Source: Aurantimonas sp. HBX-1 (GTDB taxonomy: Bacteria > Pseudomonadota > Alphaproteobacteria > Rhizobiales > Rhizobiaceae). Taken from it: a DNA stretch of 64,000 nucleotides. Shown here one piece after another: positions 1 through 10,070 of this stretch. The stretch lies in contig NZ_CP090066.1 in assembly GCF_021391535.1 (NCBI RefSeq), positions 124,001 through 188,000 on the forward strand, in the 5' to 3' direction. Numbering within the stretch: the stretch's first letter is position 1; each line of letters opens with the position of its first letter. Below the pieces are notes generated by a model. That model had not been told where the DNA came from and did not search any database. It saw only the letters and a list, made by a program, of their open reading frames with translations. Position numbers and translations under genes: made by a program.

Positions 1-874
1 GCCGTAGCATCTTTATGTTCTCACTCGTCCAGATGCGATCTTCTCTGATCGACCGACCGTCCGCTGTCCGGAGCGCGTCGTGTTCGCGGTTGTCGACCTC
101 GGCATATAGATAGTAGCGAGGATCATCCGCTCCCCATCCGCCGAAATAAGCTTCCCCTCCAACGTAGGCCCCGTGGATCGGTAGCAGGACGGTAAAAGCA
201 GGCCTTTTTGGATAGAATACCTCCTTCGCCTCCGTTGCCTCGTCATATGCTTCCGGCTGGAGGTACAGGGCGTAGGGCGTCGCGGTAACCTGCAAAAATG
301 CGATCCCGGGCAACGTTTCCCGCAATCTATCCATTTGGTTGGCAATTGTGCCTTGGTCGTAGTTATCTTCCCCCTTTTTCTTTGTAAATCGGATACTGGC
401 CATGTCTGCTTCATCATCGACAAGCAGGACGCGCTTTTCGCGGAGTTCTGGATACGTATTGTCAAACAGTGCTTGGATTCGATCCAAGTTTTTTACTTGT
501 TTTTTAGCGACAATAATAATCTTGCGGCGCAGCTCGGCTTTCGTTAGGGCATCTGGCGTCGACATGATGTCGAAAAGTAGGATTTCGTCGTCGTCGATGA
601 AATCCTTGAAATCCCGAGCGATGCGCTTCACAGTCTGATTTGCGAGCGTCTTGGTTCCCTTAGTGAGAACAATCGCCATGTCAAAATCGCGATCGAATGC
701 ACGTGCGATCACCCCAAGGAAAGCGCGAGTTTTACCTGATTGAATCTTGCCCAAAAGCATCCCGGGCTTGCGCGGATCAACGGCGGACTGAAGCTGGTCG
801 ACAACAGACTCTACGCAGCGTTGCAAATCCTCGTCGTCGCCACGCGCATCTCGCAGCCTCGAATAGAATCCCAC
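1..874 (-). CDS. Z1-type SF2 ATPase of a restriction system (C-terminal part outside window)
   Basis: This reading frame is open from a GTG start at 874 to the window edge, giving 291 residues without a stop. It has the NTPase motifs of Z1-domain proteins: Walker A GKIQSGKT near residues 42-49, a Walker B of the form LLVDDEAD near 151-157, and a motif III-like VTATPYA near 196-202. Z1 proteins are large ATPases found in restriction and defence operons; the Z1 domain itself would lie beyond the edge. The GTG start was chosen because an in-frame TGA lies two codons upstream and a G-rich SD (GGGGGGA) precedes it. It follows the endonuclease gene by about 115 nt, so it is probably the fourth gene of the same unit. 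The base composition is AT-richer than the rest of the window. Assignment rests on motifs only. Confidence 0.75.
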   Translation of the reverse strand, partial: MGFYSRLRDARGDDEDLQRCVESVVDQLQSAVDPRKPGMLLGKIQSGKTRAFLGVIARAFDRDFDMAIVLTKGTKTLANQTVKRIARDFKDFIDDDEILLFDIMSTPDALTKAELRRKIIIVAKKQVKNLDRIQALFDNTYPELREKRVLLVDDEADMASIRFTKKKGEDNYDQGTIANQMDRLRETLPGIAFLQVTATPYALYLQPEAYDEATEAKEVFYPKRPAFTVLLPIHGAYVGGEAYFGGWGADDPRYYLYAEVDNREHDALRTADGRSIREDRIWTSENIKMLR

Positions 875-989
875 GAATCATTCCCCCCAATTCAACCGCA
901 CTAATTTATCGAATGTAATGTAGAGCGTCGATCAATCTAATACAGCCAGACGGCTCTAACTCAACACACGAACGTACCCCTCTGTGATC

Positions 990-1691
990 TTAAACCTCAT
1001 CGCTTCCCTCCTCATCTTCAGCTTGCTCCGCAGCCAGCTGTTTGGCTAGGACTTTAGGGAGCTTCGCGAGAGGACGGTTAGCAAAATAGTCGGCGACCCG
1101 CTTGACCAAGAAATCCGGGGATACGGGGCTGTCGGCTAACTTCGTTGAAAAGGAGCGGCCCGGATGTAGCACATCCCATGGAGACTTAAATTGAGTGGCG
1201 CGTCGTCTGCCCGGATCCTTGTTGCCGAAGCCATCGATCGCTCGGTTCCAGACCGGCTTAAAGGACTCGATCAACATGTTCTCGCCGAGAGGTATCCAAA
1301 TGTCGTCGACAACAAGGTGCCGGAAGTAGAAATCGGTAAGCTTTAGATTTCTTGCTTCTGATACCGAGGATGCGTGCTGCCTAAGCCGATCGGCTAAAGC
1401 GGCGCCGCCTGCAGCGGCATTCTCGCTGAGGCCGCCCTTACGCCCACCCTTCGGAATAGCCTTGCCAACATATATGGGTCTGGCAAACTGGCCGCCGGCA
1501 TTGGCTGTAGCGATTGGCTCGTACGGTTCGAAGTCACCCGTGTAGTAAATTACATACATGCCAGCGCCGGTGATCTGATCAGCGTCCGAGAGCGGCTTTG
1601 TAGGGCGATTTAAAAGTTCCCCTTCAATGCTTTTGGCGAGATTTATGCGGGCAAGTGGATTGTACGCGGCCTCTAACTTCTTCCGTGTCAT
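990..1691 (-). CDS. Eco29kI-family GIY-YIG type II restriction endonuclease
   Basis: The 233-residue protein has the layout of Eco29kI-type GIY-YIG nucleases. A GMYVIYYTG strand at residues 44-52 and PIYVGKA at 72-78 form the GIY-YIG core. Then come RLRQHASS near 102-109, a metal-binding Glu in PLGENMLIE (134-142), and PVWN near 146-149, followed by the family-typical DGFGNKDPG and LHPGR segments. Family members cut CCGCGG; the specificity here is inferred from family only. Its ATG overlaps the methyltransferase stop (ATGA at 1688-1691), so nuclease and methyltransferase are translationally coupled, methyltransferase first. The C-terminal tail is acidic (EDEEGSDEV). Confidence 0.88.
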   Translation of the reverse strand: MTRKKLEAAYNPLARINLAKSIEGELLNRPTKPLSDADQITGAGMYVIYYTGDFEPYEPIATANAGGQFARPIYVGKAIPKGGRKGGLSENAAAGGAALADRLRQHASSVSEARNLKLTDFYFRHLVVDDIWIPLGENMLIESFKPVWNRAIDGFGNKDPGRRRATQFKSPWDVLHPGRSFSTKLADSPVSPDFLVKRVADYFANRPLAKLPKVLAKQLAAEQAEDEEGSDEV

Positions 1692-2848
1692 ACAGTTTCT
1701 TTCAGGCGTTTAGCGACATCCTCGCCAACAGCTCGCGCTAGGAGGACGGGGACAGCGTTTCCTAGCTGGCGCATAGTTTCGGTCCATGAGCCGTGAAAAA
1801 GAAAGTTGTCCGGAAAGGTTTGAAGGCGGGCGGTCTCGCGCACGCTGAAGTAGCGAACTGAACCGTCGGGGCACGCCAGCATGTTTTCGCCTCCAGGTAC
1901 ACCATGAACGCCCGCCTTGAGTGTCTTCGCGGGCTCGTCGAACGGGCTCCCTGTGTGACCTTTGTAGGAACGAGCTCCCGCTTGGAAGCGATGGTTGAGC
2001 AAGCCAGCAGCCATCGCCTCCGGACTGTCCGGAGGGGGGAGGTCACAAATTGCGTCGCGTACGGTGCGCCATGGCAGGCTGTCAGGCTTGGTTGAGATTT
2101 GATTCGCCCGGGCAATTGCCCTGGGGCTCAGCGTCCGGTGCTGCCGAGCTACGCGGTGCCTATCCCAATAACTGCCTTGTGTTTGGTCCCATATCAATGC
2201 GTCTAGACTGTGAGTCTCTTCGGGAAAAGCCCAGTTTACATCGATGTCATCCCGAAAGCCTACGAATACAACTCTCTCCCGCCGCTGGGGAACACCATAG
2301 TTTGCTGCGTTCAGGACGCGCGTGACAACGTTATAGCGGAGGTCGCCACTAACGCCCCCTGTATGGTGCCGCTCGAGACGAGAAAGGTGGTCAACCCAGA
2401 TCTCATCTGGCTTCGCTGTCACCAAAGGATGCTCTAGCTGAAGTCGGATATATTCGAAATAGTTACGGAAGCTCGCTCTGGTGAGCCCTTTTACGTTTTC
2501 AAAGACGAACGCCTTTGGGCGAGCCTGCCGCACAGCGCGGATCGCCTCGGGGAACATGTCCCGGGCATCGTCATAAGCGCCATGCTTGCCACCTACGGAG
2601 AAGGGCTGACAGGGAGGCCCCCCGGAGACTAACTCCACCTTCCCTTCGTATGTGCTGAAATCGATAGAGCGCACATCACCCTCGGTGACGTCCCAGCTTG
2701 CCACCGCCTCAATGCCGCGCTGCTTGTTCTCGCGCAGCGTGTCGCAGCAGTAACGGTCCCATTCGACCACGCGGAGAGGCCGGAAGCCAGCTTGGTGCAG
2801 CCCGATGCCTAGGCCGCCAGCGCCAGCGAAAAGCTCGATCGATCTCAT
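1688..2848 (-). CDS. DNA (cytosine-5-)-methyltransferase, type II
   Basis: A 386-residue m5C methyltransferase with all main motifs in standard order. Motif I is ELFAGAGGLG at residues 5-14. Motif IV, GGPPCQPFS, holds the catalytic Cys80. Motif VI is FENVKGL, motif VIII QRRERVVFVGF, motif IX a RETARLQTFPDNF segment, and motif X QLGNAVPVLLARAVG. It would protect the host from the neighbouring Eco29kI-like nuclease, so a CCGCGG-type site is the natural guess. It starts inside the vsr stop codon (ATGA at 2845-2848) and ends inside the nuclease start codon, making a tightly coupled vsr-M-R unit. Confidence 0.93.
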   Translation of the reverse strand: MRSIELFAGAGGLGIGLHQAGFRPLRVVEWDRYCCDTLRENKQRGIEAVASWDVTEGDVRSIDFSTYEGKVELVSGGPPCQPFSVGGKHGAYDDARDMFPEAIRAVRQARPKAFVFENVKGLTRASFRNYFEYIRLQLEHPLVTAKPDEIWVDHLSRLERHHTGGVSGDLRYNVVTRVLNAANYGVPQRRERVVFVGFRDDIDVNWAFPEETHSLDALIWDQTQGSYWDRHRVARQHRTLSPRAIARANQISTKPDSLPWRTVRDAICDLPPPDSPEAMAAGLLNHRFQAGARSYKGHTGSPFDEPAKTLKAGVHGVPGGENMLACPDGSVRYFSVRETARLQTFPDNFLFHGSWTETMRQLGNAVPVLLARAVGEDVAKRLKETV

Positions 2849-3258
2849 TTGTTCAAGAACTTCCGGAGAGTGGATTCTAGCTTAATTTTATCCCTTATCT
2901 CGCACTCCCAAACAATCAAAACTTCCCACCCAAGTGTGGCGAGATGTTCCTGATTCTCTCGGTCGCGGGCGCTATTACGTTCCAGTTTCGGAAGCCAAAA
3001 ATCCAGTCGGGACTTGGGGAGACGGGCGAGCCTACAGGCTGGGTCGTCATGACGGTGCCAGTAGCACCCGTGGACGAATATGACCTTTCGCCGGCTGAGA
3101 AACACGAGGTCTGGAGATCCTGGCAGGCTGCGCAGGTGGAGGCGGTAGCGAAAGCCCATCCCGTATACGAAGCGGCGGACCGACATTTCCGGCGCTGTAT
3201 CTTTGCAGCGAATCCGGCTCATTCGTCGGCTGCGTTCGGCTGGAGGCAGCGTATCCAT
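2845..3258 (-). CDS. vsr: Very short patch repair endonuclease (Vsr)
   Basis: A 137-residue Vsr mismatch endonuclease. Family marks are the N-terminal RSRRMSRIRCKDTAPE segment, the catalytic Asp50 in PGSPDLVF, and the histidines of FVHGCYWHRH (61-70). Vsr nicks at T:G mismatches that arise when 5-methylcytosine deaminates, and so repairs damage caused by the adjacent methyltransferase. The ATG at 3258 is preferred over an upstream in-frame start because a GAGGAG SD lies a few bases before it and the protein then has the family's usual length. It is the first gene of the island; only 84 bases separate it from the 3' end of lepA. Confidence 0.92.
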   Translation of the reverse strand: MDTLPPAERSRRMSRIRCKDTAPEMSVRRFVYGMGFRYRLHLRSLPGSPDLVFLSRRKVIFVHGCYWHRHDDPACRLARLPKSRLDFWLPKLERNSARDRENQEHLATLGWEVLIVWECEIRDKIKLESTLRKFLNK

Positions 3259-3342
3259 ACTCTCCTCGCCCAAGTGCATTAATGCGTCGCGCGAGACTGC
3301 ACATTCACTGGCAGCCCGTCTCACTTAGAAGGTGACATCCCC

Positions 3343-5163
<1,821 letters not shown>

Positions 5164-5244
5164 GGCCGCGATATAACGATTTTTAGCGGTGTTGAAAGCA
5201 GGGTTTCTTGCGCAAGGCGGCAAGGATCATGCCGAAAGCGGGTG

Positions 5245-5270
5245 GCGGGCGGCCACTGACGGCCGCCCGC
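5245..5270 (-). terminator. Hairpin downstream of the Tat/Arg-rich gene
   Basis: A perfect 10-bp inverted repeat (arms 5245-5254 and 5261-5270) with loop ACTGAC lies just past the stop codon at 5278. There is no clear U-run on the minus strand, so it may be a 3'-end stabilising hairpin or a Rho-linked site instead of an intrinsic terminator. Confidence 0.5.
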
Positions 5271-5277
5271 GGGTGGT

Positions 5278-5712
5278 TCAGTCGCAGATCGTGACCGGGC
5301 CGAGATCGACGCAGCTGCCGCGGCGGCCGCGGCCGCCGATCACCCGGCGGCAGAGATTGCGGTTGTCGCGGCGGAAGCGCGGGTCGCGCCGGCAGCGGCG
5401 GGCGAAGTCGCGGCGGTCGTAGCGGCGGCGGTCATGCCGGCGGCGCCGGCGCCGGTAGCGACGGTACCGCCGGTCGTCGTCCCAGCGCTGGGCGACCTCG
5501 TAGCCGTCGTCGGCATCGGCGTCGGCGAGCGGGCCCGGCGCCGGCATCGGCTCGGCCGCCGCGGCAGGGGTTGCCCGCAGCAGCGCCGGCGCGACGACGG
5601 CAAGGCCGCCCGCGACGCCGAGGCCGACGAGGAACTGCCGGCGCGACGGCTCCGGCTCGGCCGCGGCTTCCGTCCGGCCGGTGCCGAACAGCATTCTGAC
5701 TGTCTTCCACAT
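5278..5712 (-). CDS. Small Tat-exported Arg-rich protein, function unknown
   Basis: A 144-residue protein. Residues ~23-28 carry a twin-arginine motif (SRRQFLVG), followed by a hydrophobic Ala/Val/Leu segment and an AAAAEP cleavage region near residue 54, so export by Tat is likely. The mature part is extremely rich in arginine and tyrosine (runs such as RRYRRYRRRRRRHDRRR) and ends with four cysteines within about 35 residues, suggesting disulfides. No known domain was recognised. The ATG at 5712 has an AGGAG SD eight bases upstream. It lies divergent from the manganese importer genes. Confidence 0.7.
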   Translation of the reverse strand: MWKTVRMLFGTGRTEAAAEPEPSRRQFLVGLGVAGGLAVVAPALLRATPAAAAEPMPAPGPLADADADDGYEVAQRWDDDRRYRRYRRRRRRHDRRRYDRRDFARRCRRDPRFRRDNRNLCRRVIGGRGRRGSCVDLGPVTICD

Positions 5713-5900
5713 GGTGTTTCTCCTGTCCCGCATTGCGGCGGGGCCGGCCAGGCGGCCGGCAACATCGTCCCTGTCGGCAAGATAGAAGCCGGATTGCATC
5801 GGTCCACCGGACCGGGCGAACCGGCGGATGGCGCGCGGCGGGCGGCGGCAGGCGTCGCCGTTGCGGCGGATGGCGTCGGCGTTGCGGCAGGCGCGAATTG

Positions 5901-5917
5901 TTGCGAATGATTTGCAA
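5901..5917. promoter_or_regulatory. Mur/Fur-type operator (manganese box) ahead of sitA
   Basis: The 17-mer TTGCGAATGATTTGCAA is a near-perfect palindrome of the form TTGC-R-AAT-N-ATT-Y-GCAA, the shape of Mur (Mn-responsive Fur) boxes of alphaproteobacteria. It sits 68 bases before the sitA start in an AT-rich pocket within GC-rich DNA. Mn-dependent repression of the transporter is inferred. Confidence 0.7.
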
Positions 5918-5985
5918 TTGCATTGACGCGGTGCGGCCATGCCGCTATCTGGAAGGCTGGCAATCCTCAACAGGTGAAAACACGC

Positions 5986-6876
5986 ATGCGCACCGTCCGG
6001 TGGACCATCGCCCTTCTCGTGGCCGCGGGCCTCGCCGCCGGCCCCGCCGCGGCGCAGGAGAAGCTGAAGGTGGTGACCACCTTCACGGTCATCGCCGACA
6101 TGGCGCGCAACGTCGCCGGCGACGCGGCGGTGGTGGAGTCGATCACCAAGCCCGGCGCCGAGATCCACAACTACCAGCCGACGCCGCGCGACATATTGAA
6201 GGCGCAGGGTGCGCAGCTGATCCTGTGGAACGGGCTCAATCTCGAACTCTGGTTCGAGCGGTTCTTCCAGAACCTCTCGGACGTTCCGAGCATCGTCGTG
6301 TCGGACGGCGTGGTGCCGATGGGCATCGCCGCCGGTCCCTACGAGGGCAAGCCCAACCCGCATGCCTGGATGTCGGGCGAGGCGGCGAACATCTATATCG
6401 ACAACATCGCCGAGGCCTTCGGCTCAGCCGATCCCGACAATGCCGACACCTATCTGGCCAATGCCGAGGCCTACAAGGCCGAGATCGCCTCGACGCTGGA
6501 GCCGATCCGGGTGGAGCTCGCGGCGATCCCGGAGGAAAAGCGCTGGCTGGTCACGAGCGAGGGGGCGTTCAGCTATCTCGCCCGCGACTTCGGGCTGAAG
6601 GAGCTGTTCCTCTGGCCGATCAACGCCGACGCGCAGGGAACGCCCCAGCAGGTGCGAGAGGTGATCGACACGATGCGCGCCAACGACATCGGCTGCATCT
6701 TCTCCGAAAGCACGATCTCGCCGGACCCGGCGCAGCAGGTGGCGCGCGAGACCGGCGCCACCTATGGCGGCGTCCTCTATGTCGATTCGCTGAGCGAGGC
6801 GGACGGGCCGGTGCCGACCTATCTCGACCTGCTGCGCGTGACGGCGGAGACCATCGCCGCGTGTCTTTCCAAATGA
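5986..6876 (+). CDS. sitA: Mn/Fe ABC transporter substrate-binding protein (SitA-like)
   Basis: A 296-residue cluster A-I metal-binding protein (ZnuA/SitA/MntA superfamily) with a Sec signal peptide ending near AAAQE (residue ~22). Four metal ligands can be placed: His in IHNYQPTP, His in NPHAWMS, Glu in TSEGAFSY and Asp in YVDSLSEADGP. The His-His-Glu-Asp set is typical of Mn/Fe binders, not Zn ones, and no His-rich loop is present. The start at 5986 gives a good signal peptide and an AGGTGA SD. It is the first gene of a four-gene operon behind a Mur-like box and overlaps the ATPase gene by 4 nt. Confidence 0.9.
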   Translation: MRTVRWTIALLVAAGLAAGPAAAQEKLKVVTTFTVIADMARNVAGDAAVVESITKPGAEIHNYQPTPRDILKAQGAQLILWNGLNLELWFERFFQNLSDVPSIVVSDGVVPMGIAAGPYEGKPNPHAWMSGEAANIYIDNIAEAFGSADPDNADTYLANAEAYKAEIASTLEPIRVELAAIPEEKRWLVTSEGAFSYLARDFGLKELFLWPINADAQGTPQQVREVIDTMRANDIGCIFSESTISPDPAQQVARETGATYGGVLYVDSLSEADGPVPTYLDLLRVTAETIAACLSK

Positions 6877-7775
6877 ACGAGCTGGCGCCCGACCTCCACG
6901 AAGCCGCCCGGGCGGAAGCCGGCGCCGGCATTCGCGTGACCGACGCGACGGTGACCTATCGCAACGGCCAGACGGCGCTGCGCGACGCCAGCTTCGCCAT
7001 CCCGACCGGCACGATCGCTGCTCTGGTCGGCGTCAACGGCAGCGGCAAGTCGACGCTGTTCAAGGCGATCATGGGCTTCGTGCGGGTCGCCAGGGGCGAG
7101 ATTCGGGTGCTCGGCCTGCCGGTGCGCGACGCGCTAAAGCAGGGCCTCGTCGCTTATGTGCCGCAGGCCGAGGAGGTCGACTGGAGCTTCCCGGTGCTGG
7201 TCGAGGACGTGGTGATGATGGGCCGCTACGGCCACATGAATTTTCTGCGCATTCCCTCGGCCACCGACAGGCAGGCCGTCGACACGGCGCTCGCCCGGGT
7301 GGGCATGGCGGACTATCGCAAGCGCCAGATCGGCGAGCTCTCTGGCGGCCAGCGCAAGCGGGTGTTCCTGGCGCGGGCGCTGGCGCAGGACGGCCGGGTT
7401 ATCCTGCTCGACGAGCCGTTCACCGGCGTCGACGTCAAGACCGAGGAAGCCATCATCGGGCTGCTGCGCGACCTCAGGGAAGAGGGCCGGGTGATGCTGG
7501 TCTCCACGCACAATCTCGGAAGCGTGCCGGAATTCTGCGACCGCACGATCCTGCTCAAGGGCACGGTGCTCGCCTACGGGCCGACGCCGGAGATCTTCAC
7601 CCAGGCCAATCTCGAGCGGGCCTTCGGCGGCGTGCTGCGGCACTTCGCCTTCGAGGCGCCGGAGGGGGGCGGCCGCGGCCCGGTCGGCGTGCTCTCCGAC
7701 GACGAGCGGCCGTTCGTGCTCTACGGCGACGACGCGTCCGACGAGGCGCCGACGGCCGGGAAGACCGCGCCGTGA
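6873..7775 (+). CDS. sitB: Mn/Fe ABC transporter ATP-binding protein (SitB-like)
   Basis: A 300-residue ABC ATPase with Walker A GVNGSGKST, a Q-loop region at AYVPQAEEVDW, signature LSGGQRKR, Walker B VILLDEP and the switch His in STHNLG. The PQAEEVDWSFPVLVEDVV stretch is characteristic of the SitB/MntB metal importer group. There is a ~50-residue C-terminal extension rich in Gly, Glu and Asp after the ATPase core. It energises import by SitC/SitD of metal delivered by SitA. Start ATG overlaps the sitA stop (ATGA). Confidence 0.92.
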   Translation: MNELAPDLHEAARAEAGAGIRVTDATVTYRNGQTALRDASFAIPTGTIAALVGVNGSGKSTLFKAIMGFVRVARGEIRVLGLPVRDALKQGLVAYVPQAEEVDWSFPVLVEDVVMMGRYGHMNFLRIPSATDRQAVDTALARVGMADYRKRQIGELSGGQRKRVFLARALAQDGRVILLDEPFTGVDVKTEEAIIGLLRDLREEGRVMLVSTHNLGSVPEFCDRTILLKGTVLAYGPTPEIFTQANLERAFGGVLRHFAFEAPEGGGRGPVGVLSDDERPFVLYGDDASDEAPTAGKTAP

Positions 7776-8632
7776 TCGACACGCTGCTCGAGCCCTTCGG
7801 CTACGGCTACATGGTCAACGCCATGTGGGTCTCGGCGCTGGTCGGGGCGGTCTGCGCGTTTCTCTCGGCCTATCTGATGCTGAAGGGCTGGTCGCTGATC
7901 GGCGACGCGCTCAGCCACGCCATCGTGCCGGGCGTCGCCGGCGCCTACATGCTGGGCCTGCCCTTCGCGCTCGGCGCCTTCCTGTCCGGCGGGCTGGCGG
8001 CCGGCGCCATGCTGTTCCTCAACCAGCGCACGCGGCTGAAGGAGGACACGATCATCGGCCTGATCTTCACCTCGTTCTTCGGCCTCGGCCTGTTCATGGT
8101 GTCGCTGTCGCCGGCCTCGGTGAACATCCAGACCATCGTGCTCGGCAACATCCTCGCGATCACGCCCGCCGACACGCTGCAGCTGGCGATCATCGGCTTC
8201 GTCTCGCTGGCGATCCTCGGGCTGAAGTGGAAGGACCTGATGGTGACCTTCTTCGACGAGAACCACGCCCGGTCGATCGGCCTCAACCCGGCGCTCCTGA
8301 AGATCGTGTTCTTCACCCTGCTCAGCGCCTCGACCGTGGCGGCGCTGCAGACGGTGGGCGCGTTCCTGGTCATCGCCATGGTGGTGACGCCCGGCGCCAC
8401 GGCCTACCTCCTGACCGACCGCTTCCCGCGGCTGATCCTGATCAGCGTCGCCATCGGCGCCGTGACGAGCTTCGTCGGCGCCTATGCCAGCTTCTTCCTC
8501 GACGGGGCGACCGGCGGCATCATCGTCGTCCTGATGACGTCGATCTTCCTTCTCACCTTCGTCTTCGCACCCAAGCACGGCATGCTGGCCGCCAAGCGGC
8601 GGCGGGCCGAGGCGCTGGAGCCGTCGCCATGA
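7772..8632 (+). CDS. sitC: Mn/Fe ABC transporter permease (SitC-like)
   Basis: A 286-residue ABC-3 family inner-membrane permease with about eight hydrophobic segments. The family segment GWSLIGDALSHAIVPGV lies near residues 35-51. The start is GTG, overlapping the ATPase stop (GTGA at 7772-7775). It is similar in sequence and length to the next gene, and the pair would form a heterodimeric channel, as in sitABCD operons with two permease genes. Confidence 0.92.
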   Translation: MIDTLLEPFGYGYMVNAMWVSALVGAVCAFLSAYLMLKGWSLIGDALSHAIVPGVAGAYMLGLPFALGAFLSGGLAAGAMLFLNQRTRLKEDTIIGLIFTSFFGLGLFMVSLSPASVNIQTIVLGNILAITPADTLQLAIIGFVSLAILGLKWKDLMVTFFDENHARSIGLNPALLKIVFFTLLSASTVAALQTVGAFLVIAMVVTPGATAYLLTDRFPRLILISVAIGAVTSFVGAYASFFLDGATGGIIVVLMTSIFLLTFVFAPKHGMLAAKRRRAEALEPSP

Positions 8633-9510
8633 GCTTCCTCGACACGGCGCTGATGCCGCTGCAGTTCCCGTTCATGCAGAACGCGCTGATCGTCGCGGTC
8701 CTCGTCGCGGTGCCGGCGGCGCTGCTCTCCTGTTTCCTGGTGCTGAAGGGCTGGTCGCTGATGGGCGACGCGATCAGCCATGCGGTGCTGCCGGGCGTGG
8801 TGATCGCCTATATCGTCGGCATCCCGCTCGCCATCGGCGCCTTCGCGGCTGGCATGACCTGCGCGCTCGCCACCGGCTTCCTGCAGGAGAACAGCCGGAT
8901 CAAGCAGGACACGGTGATGGGCGTGGTGTTCTCCGGCATGTTCGCACTCGGCCTGGTGCTCTACACGCAGATCCAGACCGACGTGCATCTCGACCACATA
9001 TTGTTCGGCGACATTCTCGGCATCGGCTGGGCCGACATCGCGCAGAGCGGCGTCATCGCCCTGGTGGTCGCCGGGATCATCCTGCTCAAATGGCGCGACC
9101 TCCTGCTGCACGCCTTCGACCCGGCGCAGGCCAAGGCCGTCGGCCTGCCGGTCCAGCTGATGCATTACGGCCTGCTCTGCCTCCTGTCGCTGACCATCGT
9201 CGGGGCGCTCAAGGCGGTCGGCATCATCCTCGCCATTGCGCTGCTGATCGCGCCGGGGGCAATCGCCTTCCTGCTGACCCGCTCCTTCGGCATGATGCTG
9301 TTTACGGCGACGCTGGTCGCTGCCGGCGCCTCGCTGGCCGGGGTCTATCTCAGCTTCTTCATCGACAGCGCGCCGGCGCCGACCATCGTGCTCTTGATGA
9401 CCATCGTGTTCATCGGCGCCTTCATAGCGACGACGCTGCGGACGCGGGCGGCGGAAAGGCGCGGCGGCGCCCGGCGCGGACCCGACGGACCGGCGGAACA
9501 GGCCGGCTGA
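8629..9510 (+). CDS. sitD: Mn/Fe ABC transporter permease (SitD-like)
   Basis: A 293-residue ABC-3 permease, paralogous to the preceding gene, with the matching GWSLMGDAISHAVLPGV segment and about eight transmembrane segments. The C-terminal ~20 residues are charged and rich in Arg and Gly. It overlaps sitC by 4 nt (ATGA) and ends the transporter operon; the CYTH gene follows 14 bases later and may be co-transcribed. Confidence 0.92.
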   Translation: MSFLDTALMPLQFPFMQNALIVAVLVAVPAALLSCFLVLKGWSLMGDAISHAVLPGVVIAYIVGIPLAIGAFAAGMTCALATGFLQENSRIKQDTVMGVVFSGMFALGLVLYTQIQTDVHLDHILFGDILGIGWADIAQSGVIALVVAGIILLKWRDLLLHAFDPAQAKAVGLPVQLMHYGLLCLLSLTIVGALKAVGIILAIALLIAPGAIAFLLTRSFGMMLFTATLVAAGASLAGVYLSFFIDSAPAPTIVLLMTIVFIGAFIATTLRTRAAERRGGARRGPDGPAEQAG

Positions 9511-9524
9511 GGAGCCTTCACGCC

Positions 9525-9992
9525 ATGGCGCGCGAGATCGAACGGAAATTCCTGGTGGCAAACGACGACTGGCGCGGCGCGGTCACCGAAACCGCGCGGC
9601 TCGCCCAGTTCTATCTGTTCGCCCGGGCGGACGCCTCGATGCGGGTGCGCATCAAGGACAGGGCGAGCGCCCGGCTGACCATCAAGACCGGCAGCGGTGC
9701 CGACCGCGGCGAGTTCGAATACGACATCCCGCTGGAGGACGCCGAGGCGCTGCGAGACAGCCGCGTCGGCAAGCTCGTCGAGAAGACCCGCCACATCGTG
9801 CCGCTGGGCCGCTGGCAGGTGGAGGTCGACGTGTTCGAGGGAGACCTGGCGGGCCTGGTGCTGGCGGAGATCGAGCTGCAGGACGCCAGCGACCAGCCGC
9901 CCTTGCCGGCGTTTCTCGGCCGCGAGGTCACCGGCGATCCGCGCTACCTCAACGCCCGACTGGCGCTGGACGGCCTGCCCCAGCCGGACTGA
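9525..9992 (+). CDS. CYTH-domain protein (triphosphatase-like)
   Basis: A 155-residue CYTH (CyaB/thiamine triphosphatase) protein starting with the diagnostic MAREIERKFLV. Later acidic and basic tunnel residues are in RVRIKD, LTIKTG, FEYDIP, KTRHIV, VEVDVFEGDLAG and LAEIEL, all in family order. Such enzymes hydrolyse inorganic tripolyphosphate or other triphosphates using Mg2+ or Mn2+. An SD GAGGAG precedes the ATG. Its position directly after a manganese importer and before a CHAD gene suggests linked polyphosphate/metal biology, which is inference. Confidence 0.88.
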   Translation: MAREIERKFLVANDDWRGAVTETARLAQFYLFARADASMRVRIKDRASARLTIKTGSGADRGEFEYDIPLEDAEALRDSRVGKLVEKTRHIVPLGRWQVEVDVFEGDLAGLVLAEIELQDASDQPPLPAFLGREVTGDPRYLNARLALDGLPQPD

Positions 9993-10070
9993 CGTCGCGC
10001 CCGCCCGCCCAGGCCTTGTCGCCGCCTTCTTCCGCCCGATACCTTTGCGCCCAACACAAGGACGATGCGG

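Noticed and set aside
13..465. 150-codon minus frame inside the Z1 ATPase region
   Set aside because: A different frame of the same strand carries Walker A, DDEAD and TATP motifs without a stop, so this one is a shadow.
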